Part shown: positions 59,449 to 64,000 of the stretch, piece after piece
How positions within the stretch are numbered: the stretch's first letter is position 1
Layout of the letters: every line of letters begins with the position of its first letter
NCBI GenBank assembly: GCA_951394045.1
Contig: OX595985.1
Coordinates: 1,550,001-1,614,000 of the forward strand
Direction of reading: 5' to 3'
DNA from: Nitzschia sp. DOCU1
Lineage: Eukaryota > Bacillariophyta > Bacillariophyceae > Bacillariales > Bacillariaceae
DNA length: 64,000 nt
The notes under the pieces: generated by a model
What the model was told of the DNA's origin: nothing
The model's input: only the letters and a program-made list of their open reading frames with translations
The model's database searches: none
Translations under genes and position numbers: made by a program

Positions 59449-62055
59449 ATGGCGGGGATGAAAGCAGGCGGCCGTGGCGTTGTTGCTGCGTGCTTGTTGG
59501 TTTCTGCAGCTACTGGGAAGTTGAAGGGCGAAGACGTTATTTGGCCTAGTATGAGCGAAACAAAACCGTATCAGCTCTGGGAAGCTCTCCAGATCCATGA
59601 CACATTGAATGTCTGGCAAGATCAATATCCTAATCTTGTTCGTGTTACGTCGTCACAAGAGCGCTACGGCTTGTCAAGGGCAGGCACAGAAGAGGATTGC
59701 ACTTTTGAAGTCAATGCCACAGGATGTTCCAGTGCATTTTTCACAATTCAAGATTTTGTCGCTCATCCTGAAAATTCCGAGTCCTCTCAGCGTTTACCCG
59801 AAGTCTTCTGGAGTGGAGCTATTCATGGTGACGAAAGATTGGGTCCTACGGCGGTAATGGAACTTACAAGCCTATTGCTAGAGTCTGCTAGTTGCGAGTC
59901 CAAGCCAAATATGGACGAACCCACAAGTTCCTGGGCTCAAGAAATAAAGAATGCACGCGAGTGTCGGAATAATCTTAGAGAAAGAGGAATTGATGATGAA
60001 CGAAGGAAGTGGCTGGCACGCCTCGTTTCCACGCGGCGCATTGTCGTGGTACCAACGGCCAACGCATTGGGCTTCGACCGCAACGAGAAGACGGAGGGTA
60101 CTTTTGATCCAGATCAAGACTTCCCTTACCTGTACGACGGAGAAAATAAGTTGATATCTTGTATGCAAACAATTGCGGCAAGAACGATTAACGAGATTTT
60201 CCTGGAGCACATGTTCCAGGTAGCATTGTCGTTCCACAGCGGTCCAAGAAACACCATTGGATTCAGCTGGGGTGCGAAGCAGTGGGGAGATCAATTATCC
60301 TCCCCCGACGTGAAAGCACAATCCAGTCTGGCCAAGGCACGGGAATTTCCATTCACAGGTAACTTCTCGGATATCATCGACATCGGCGAATTGAACAAGA
60401 TTACCAAGGCCTCTTCTCGCACCGGCATATTTGAGGACTGGGCCTACGCTTCTTCTTGGGACGGCCGGGGGCTTCATGCCTGCACGCCAGCTTCGTTTGG
60501 AGGGTATCCGTCCGAACGAAGCAGCTATAACAATTCTACCCATCGAGCCATAGCTTTGTCGGTCTCAACGAATCTGGATACTTCGTCCGCTGATATTGAG
60601 CTTGGGTCGTCGATGGACTTGTTTCAACCGCATGCGGATCACCTTCCATTGATTCAAGCTATGCGGTTGGCGCTGGCTTCTGTTGATTCAGTTGAACCAT
60701 ACGTATCCGTCGTGACTGTGGGCACTACGTTGCTCGAAGACGATGTAGTACCATTGAAGGTGCGATGGGGGAACGAATGCAAAGAGTCCAAGGCAGTATC
60801 TGTTCCAATATCTATGGAAGATCGGCTTCTGATCGAGTGGACTGTAGGAGGTGGTTTTCGGTTTTCTCATGTTGAGATGTGGTATGCACTATGGAAGGAC
60901 CTATCGGAAAATGAATTGGACTGCCTTTTGCAACCTTCAATCGATATTCGAAATGACCCACGCTTCACGCGTGGATACCCGGTCAAGGATGAAGCCGTAA
61001 CACTGCGCAATGGCACAGGTACTTTCTCACGAGTGGGCCCGAATCCTTTACCTGAAGATTCGCAAACTGGCGCTGGAAAGAGGATGGGTCCAATCTTCCG
61101 CGCTTCTATTGACATTAGCAACTACCAGGAAGGCGACAAGATTGTTGTAGTCGCAGGAGCTCAAGTGGATCAGAATTGGGCGGGTCCTCCAAACAACTAT
61201 ACGTATGCTCCCCGTGTGAACCCGCAAAGCCACTTGCTCAATGCCAGAACCAATTTAAACTGGACCCACGAACTCAAGAACGGCAAAAAGATTCAAGGAA
61301 GACTTGATTGGTACTCAATCCCGGTGACCATTGTTCTTGCCAACTATGACCCCCGTATTGGAACCATGGAACTCAATAACCGATTTCACCGTGACGCCGA
61401 CACGGGGCACGAAAAGAAAAGTCGGGACGAATCGTCTCCCGCAAAGTATTTTGGCGAGGCCCTGGGGCTACTCTTGCTGATCATTGTTGTGTTTTCGTGC
61501 TACGCAATTTATCGCCGGGTCATTTGGCTTAAAAAGATAGAGCAGTGCAAGGCCACACACTTCACCAAGAGACCACCTTGTGGTATCGACAACGAACAAG
61601 TCAATCTTGGTCTTAGTAACAGTGGTGGTTTCGAAAACGACTTGAACATAATCCCGTCTCGCGGGACAATTGAGTTTGAAGACATGCAGAGTCCCTCATG
61701 CAATCGGGATGGCGCAACTAGACATTACAGCCAGTATGATTGCGCACAGGATCTTGAACTGGAAGAGATCCAAGCCCAAACCAAATTCCATCGAGACCCA
61801 CTTTGCATTCTAGAGGATGACTATGATTCCATCTTAGCAACCGAGAGTCGCGATGACAATGATGAAGCCTATATTGTGACAGAGAGCGTGGATAGCGAGG
61901 AAGAAGTTGTTGACTTTCGTGAGGATCCTATTCCGTCTCAAACTCAACACGCATCAGATGTGCCCATGCCACTTTTTAAAGACCATTCGTTAATATTTTC
62001 CGACAATCAAGAGGACGAAGAAAGTTATTGGGGGGCTCATGGCTACATGGCTTAG
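59449..62055 (+). CDS. M14 zinc carboxypeptidase, secreted/membrane-anchored
   Basis: 868 residues, single exon. Signal peptide MAGMKAGGRGVVAACLLVSAATG. The peptidase region begins with LWEALQIHDTLNVWQDQYPNLVRV. Zinc ligands: H and E of IHGDERLGP (about 124-131) and His in LSFHSGPRNTIGF (about 263). SRTGIFEDWAYASSWDG (about 323-339) is the substrate-pocket region; ADIELGS (about 380) may hold the general-base Glu, but I am unsure. A beta-rich C-terminal domain with many N-glycosylation sites follows (about 400-660), then one membrane span (LGLLLLIIVVFSCYAIYRRV, about 672-692) and a ~175-residue acidic cytosolic tail. It therefore resembles carboxypeptidase D/M-type ectopeptidases that trim C-terminal residues at the cell surface or in endomembranes. 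The 3' end converges with NOL12, 71 bp apart. Confidence 0.85.
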   Translation: MAGMKAGGRGVVAACLLVSAATGKLKGEDVIWPSMSETKPYQLWEALQIHDTLNVWQDQYPNLVRVTSSQERYGLSRAGTEEDCTFEVNATGCSSAFFTIQDFVAHPENSESSQRLPEVFWSGAIHGDERLGPTAVMELTSLLLESASCESKPNMDEPTSSWAQEIKNARECRNNLRERGIDDERRKWLARLVSTRRIVVVPTANALGFDRNEKTEGTFDPDQDFPYLYDGENKLISCMQTIAARTINEIFLEHMFQVALSFHSGPRNTIGFSWGAKQWGDQLSSPDVKAQSSLAKAREFPFTGNFSDIIDIGELNKITKASSRTGIFEDWAYASSWDGRGLHACTPASFGGYPSERSSYNNSTHRAIALSVSTNLDTSSADIELGSSMDLFQPHADHLPLIQAMRLALASVDSVEPYVSVVTVGTTLLEDDVVPLKVRWGNECKESKAVSVPISMEDRLLIEWTVGGGFRFSHVEMWYALWKDLSENELDCLLQPSIDIRNDPRFTRGYPVKDEAVTLRNGTGTFSRVGPNPLPEDSQTGAGKRMGPIFRASIDISNYQEGDKIVVVAGAQVDQNWAGPPNNYTYAPRVNPQSHLLNARTNLNWTHELKNGKKIQGRLDWYSIPVTIVLANYDPRIGTMELNNRFHRDADTGHEKKSRDESSPAKYFGEALGLLLLIIVVFSCYAIYRRVIWLKKIEQCKATHFTKRPPCGIDNEQVNLGLSNSGGFENDLNIIPSRGTIEFEDMQSPSCNRDGATRHYSQYDCAQDLELEEIQAQTKFHRDPLCILEDDYDSILATESRDDNDEAYIVTESVDSEEEVVDFREDPIPSQTQHASDVPMPLFKDHSLIFSDNQEDEESYWGAHGYMA

Positions 62056-62126
62056 ACTCCGCATATATAATCACGATAAATGAAAAATGAAAGAACGGAG
62101 GCTAATCAATAGGAAGGCATTTGCTA

Positions 62127-62945
62127 CTATCTGCGTAACTTTTTCTTGCCAGTCTTGCCCTTGCCATGTGCTGATCCCGAACCACGTTTCGCCTTTGCCT
62201 GGGTCAGAACCTTTTGTGCTAGTTTCAAGTTCGCAGCGCCGCCAATTCCTTTCATGTCCGCTGCCCCATTCTTACCCTTGCGCTTGACAGGATGCCCCGA
62301 CGACTTCTTCTTCCCAGGCATGTTGCCTTTTAATTTGGCCATGTACTTTTCGACTTTTCCAGCATATTGTTGCTGGCGATCAATTGATTTTTGCTGTAGC
62401 GTAAGTTTTAAAGGTTTCGCCTCCTCCTCCTCTTCATCGCTGCTATCGCCTTCAATATCGACGACCGATGTTGTTACTGTGACACGCCCACCCCAGTGCG
62501 TTTCTGTCGCTCGATCATCGTAGGTTTTTGTATCAAGCTCTACTAGCTTTTCCTTTGATGCACCACCTTCCTCGTCCTTGGGGGTCTCTTCGATATCGTC
62601 CCCTCCTTCTTCTTCCTCGTCCTCACTCTCGTCCCGGCTCTTTTGTTGCAAAACTTCTTTCATAAAGGCAGCCTTTTGCTGCTCGGCTTCTTCCACTCGC
62701 TTGAGTTCATCTTTCTTTATTTGCTTCCGCTCTTCTAATTTGGCCTTTCGATCCTTGACCTTTTGCATCGCCAAACCAAAGGCTCGACGCTGCCGTTTCC
62801 GCTCCGAGAAGCCGCGCAAGTACGCCTTTCGAGCCTCGGGATCAAACACAACTTCGCGTTTGGCCTTGGGAGGATGAGCCGCAAAGGAACCTCCATGCTT
62901 GCGCTTTTTACCGCTGGAACTCGCTGAAAGAGGACGTTTCGGCAT
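62127..62945 (-). CDS. NOL12: Nucleolar protein 12 / Rrp17-like rRNA-processing factor
   Basis: 272 residues from ATG 62945 (MPKRPLSASS). Near residues 32-85 the signature VVFDPEARKAYLRGFSERKRQRR continues into a long basic helix, as in the Nop25/Rrp17/NOL12 family, which acts in 5' end processing of pre-60S rRNA in the nucleolus. An acidic stretch (DESEDEEEEGGDDIEE) follows, then THWGGRVTVTTSVVDIEGDSSDEE near 155-180, a second feature seen in fungal and plant members. The C-terminus is Lys/Gly-rich with repeated nuclear-localisation-type KKKK/KRKGK signals. The whole protein is hydrophilic with a coiled-coil centre. No intron. Confidence 0.88.
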   Translation of the reverse strand: MPKRPLSASSSGKKRKHGGSFAAHPPKAKREVVFDPEARKAYLRGFSERKRQRRAFGLAMQKVKDRKAKLEERKQIKKDELKRVEEAEQQKAAFMKEVLQQKSRDESEDEEEEGGDDIEETPKDEEGGASKEKLVELDTKTYDDRATETHWGGRVTVTTSVVDIEGDSSDEEEEEAKPLKLTLQQKSIDRQQQYAGKVEKYMAKLKGNMPGKKKSSGHPVKRKGKNGAADMKGIGGAANLKLAQKVLTQAKAKRGSGSAHGKGKTGKKKLRR

Positions 62946-63517
62946 ATTGGTAACAACGACGATGGCGTGGATGAAGTTCAAGTCAACACAAAAGCGATGA
63001 TTGTTCTGCCAAAACTCTACAGTATGGGGATGGAAGTGAAAAGCAAAAGTGGAAGGAGCACGTCAAAACGGATGGAGCGCGGGAGTTCGTCTTCTTCTGT
63101 GTCATGTGGTACGTCCTTCGTAAGTAGTCAGTAAGGCGCTAGACTAATTTGAGCCAATCCGCCCAATGCAATGGTTGGGAATTGGAAAGGCGAAGTCGGG
63201 GTGCTCGTATGCCCGAACATAACGAGCCCCCAAACCACGTCACGCTCGAGCACCACGAGCCCCCAAACCTCGGCAAGACGGAGAATGATTGATTCGACTA
63301 CATCATCGCCCAAGCAACTCATCACATCATCATCAGTATTCGATCGAATGCCCGAGCATGACGTAACATCGTCTGTCTGTATATACGTCGTTCTCTCGCC
63401 TCAACATACGCGCGATCTTTTTCTTTCAAAGAAAGATTCCCCGTGGACACATGACACGACTTTCCATTTTACCGTCTCAATAGGCAATATCAACCTCCTA
63501 CATCTTGTTGAGCAACC
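62946..63517. promoter_or_regulatory. Divergent intergenic region, NOL12 (-) / dehydrogenase (+)
   Basis: 572 bp containing both promoters. A 15-bp direct repeat ACGAGCCCCCAAACC occurs at 63222-63236 and 63255-63269, flanked by GTGCTCG/CGAGCAC inverted pairs, within a region rich in CGAGC. No RNA gene seen. Confidence 0.45.
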
Positions 63518-64000
63518 ATGTTTCGAACTACAGCCCGCCGATGGATGTCCACAATTGCTTCAAGCAATAGTGGACTGCCCAAACGTCCCGTGACTGTCTT
63601 TCTAAACGCATCTCGCTTGGACTACGACGGAAAGTTGGATTTTTCGCGCCTCGAGTCGCTCTGTGACTTGCGTCGACACAATGTGGACAAAGTCACAGAT
63701 CGACAAGAAATGTTAGCTCAAGTGCAAGGAGCCGAGATTGTGATTACAAAAGAAATGGCAGTCCCGAAGGATGTCTTTCTGGAGTTTCCCGATACAGTCA
63801 AGCTTCTCTGCGAAGCGGGGACAGGCTACAACAACTTGCCCATTGTCGCAGCACGAGAGCGAGGCGTATTGGTGTGCAATGTTCCGACGTATAGTACCGA
63901 GGCCGTAGCACATATGGCCGTTACGTACTTGATGAACTTTTCGGTCAGCATGTTTGATCAACAACGCATGCTACAAGACGGAGATCGCAGCAACTTTACG
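63518..64000 (+). CDS. D-isomer 2-hydroxyacid dehydrogenase, 5' part; continues beyond window
   Basis: 161 codons from ATG 63518 to the right edge, with no stop. The N-terminus MFRTTARRWMSTIASSNSG is basic and hydroxylated, a mitochondrial-type presequence. The catalytic-domain part is clear: VTVFLNASRLDYDGKLDFS, then GAEIVITKEMAVPKDVFLEFPDTVKLLCEAGTGYNNL and VLVCNVPTYSTEAVAHMAV, the substrate-binding and hinge motifs of glycerate/hydroxypyruvate/phosphoglycerate-type dehydrogenases that reduce 2-ketoacids with NAD(P)H. The GxGxxG nucleotide-binding motif and the catalytic Arg/Glu/His lie beyond base 64000, so substrate class cannot be set. Whether introns follow is unknown. Confidence 0.9.
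   Translation, partial: MFRTTARRWMSTIASSNSGLPKRPVTVFLNASRLDYDGKLDFSRLESLCDLRRHNVDKVTDRQEMLAQVQGAEIVITKEMAVPKDVFLEFPDTVKLLCEAGTGYNNLPIVAARERGVLVCNVPTYSTEAVAHMAVTYLMNFSVSMFDQQRMLQDGDRSNFT

Overview
The window is nuclear DNA of a diatom, most probably a pennate species such as Phaeodactylum tricornutum. The basis is: dense eukaryotic genes with few short GT-AG introns (42-137 bp); two precursors with a signal peptide followed by an ASAF-like Phe (the plastid-import signature of diatoms); a Copia element of the diatom (CoDi) type; and a typical eukaryotic gene set (TOR kinase, COP9 signalosome subunit 2, MCM-binding protein, UBR-type ubiquitin ligase). The species call is inference; no database was searched.

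Layout. 1-7705 (-): N-terminal 2568 residues of TOR kinase, cut by the left window edge before the FRB and kinase domains. It shares a 504-bp divergent promoter with a plastid malonyl-CoA:ACP transacylase (8210-9378, +). 9501-11216 (-): 5'-nucleotidase-like phosphoesterase with EF hands. 11830-12792 (-) and 13541-17356 (+): two divergent, mostly disordered proteins; the second ends in a SHOCT-like domain. 17514-18859 (-): Cys/Met-metabolism PLP enzyme. 19608-20389 (-): plastid peroxiredoxin, divergent from a TPR/J-domain protein (20986-22338, +). 22443-25086 (-): disordered N-terminus joined to an MDR oxidoreductase. 25819-27344 (-): branched-chain aminotransferase, divergent from an unknown protein (27616-29223, +). 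29528-31708 (-): MCM-binding protein. 31988-33702 (-): CSN2. 34818-36088 (-): membrane-anchored FkbM-like methyltransferase.

36320-46913 is a mobile-element island. First comes an intact Copia retrotransposon (312-bp LTRs that read as identical, 6-bp target duplication, gag and pol in one frame separated by a single UGA). Then, 69 bp further on, a complete piggyBac-type DNA transposon lies between TTAA duplications with 11-bp perfect terminal inverted repeats. It carries a full DDD transposase and a second, convergent gene whose C-terminal half resembles the cytosolic 'ballast' domain of P2X7 receptors. This two-gene transposon is the best candidate for something undescribed. A capsular-polysaccharide-type glycosyltransferase (47196-48335, +) that looks horizontally acquired lies just beyond it.

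The right part holds a 3146-residue UBR-box/ClpS/RING ubiquitin ligase (49306-58825, +) with an apparent SH3b-like insertion inside its RING, a membrane-anchored M14 carboxypeptidase (59449-62055, +), NOL12/Rrp17 (62127-62945, -) and the start of a D-2-hydroxyacid dehydrogenase (63518 to the edge, +). Several intergenic regions and the Copia LTR carry TGACGTCA-like (CRE/bZIP) sites.
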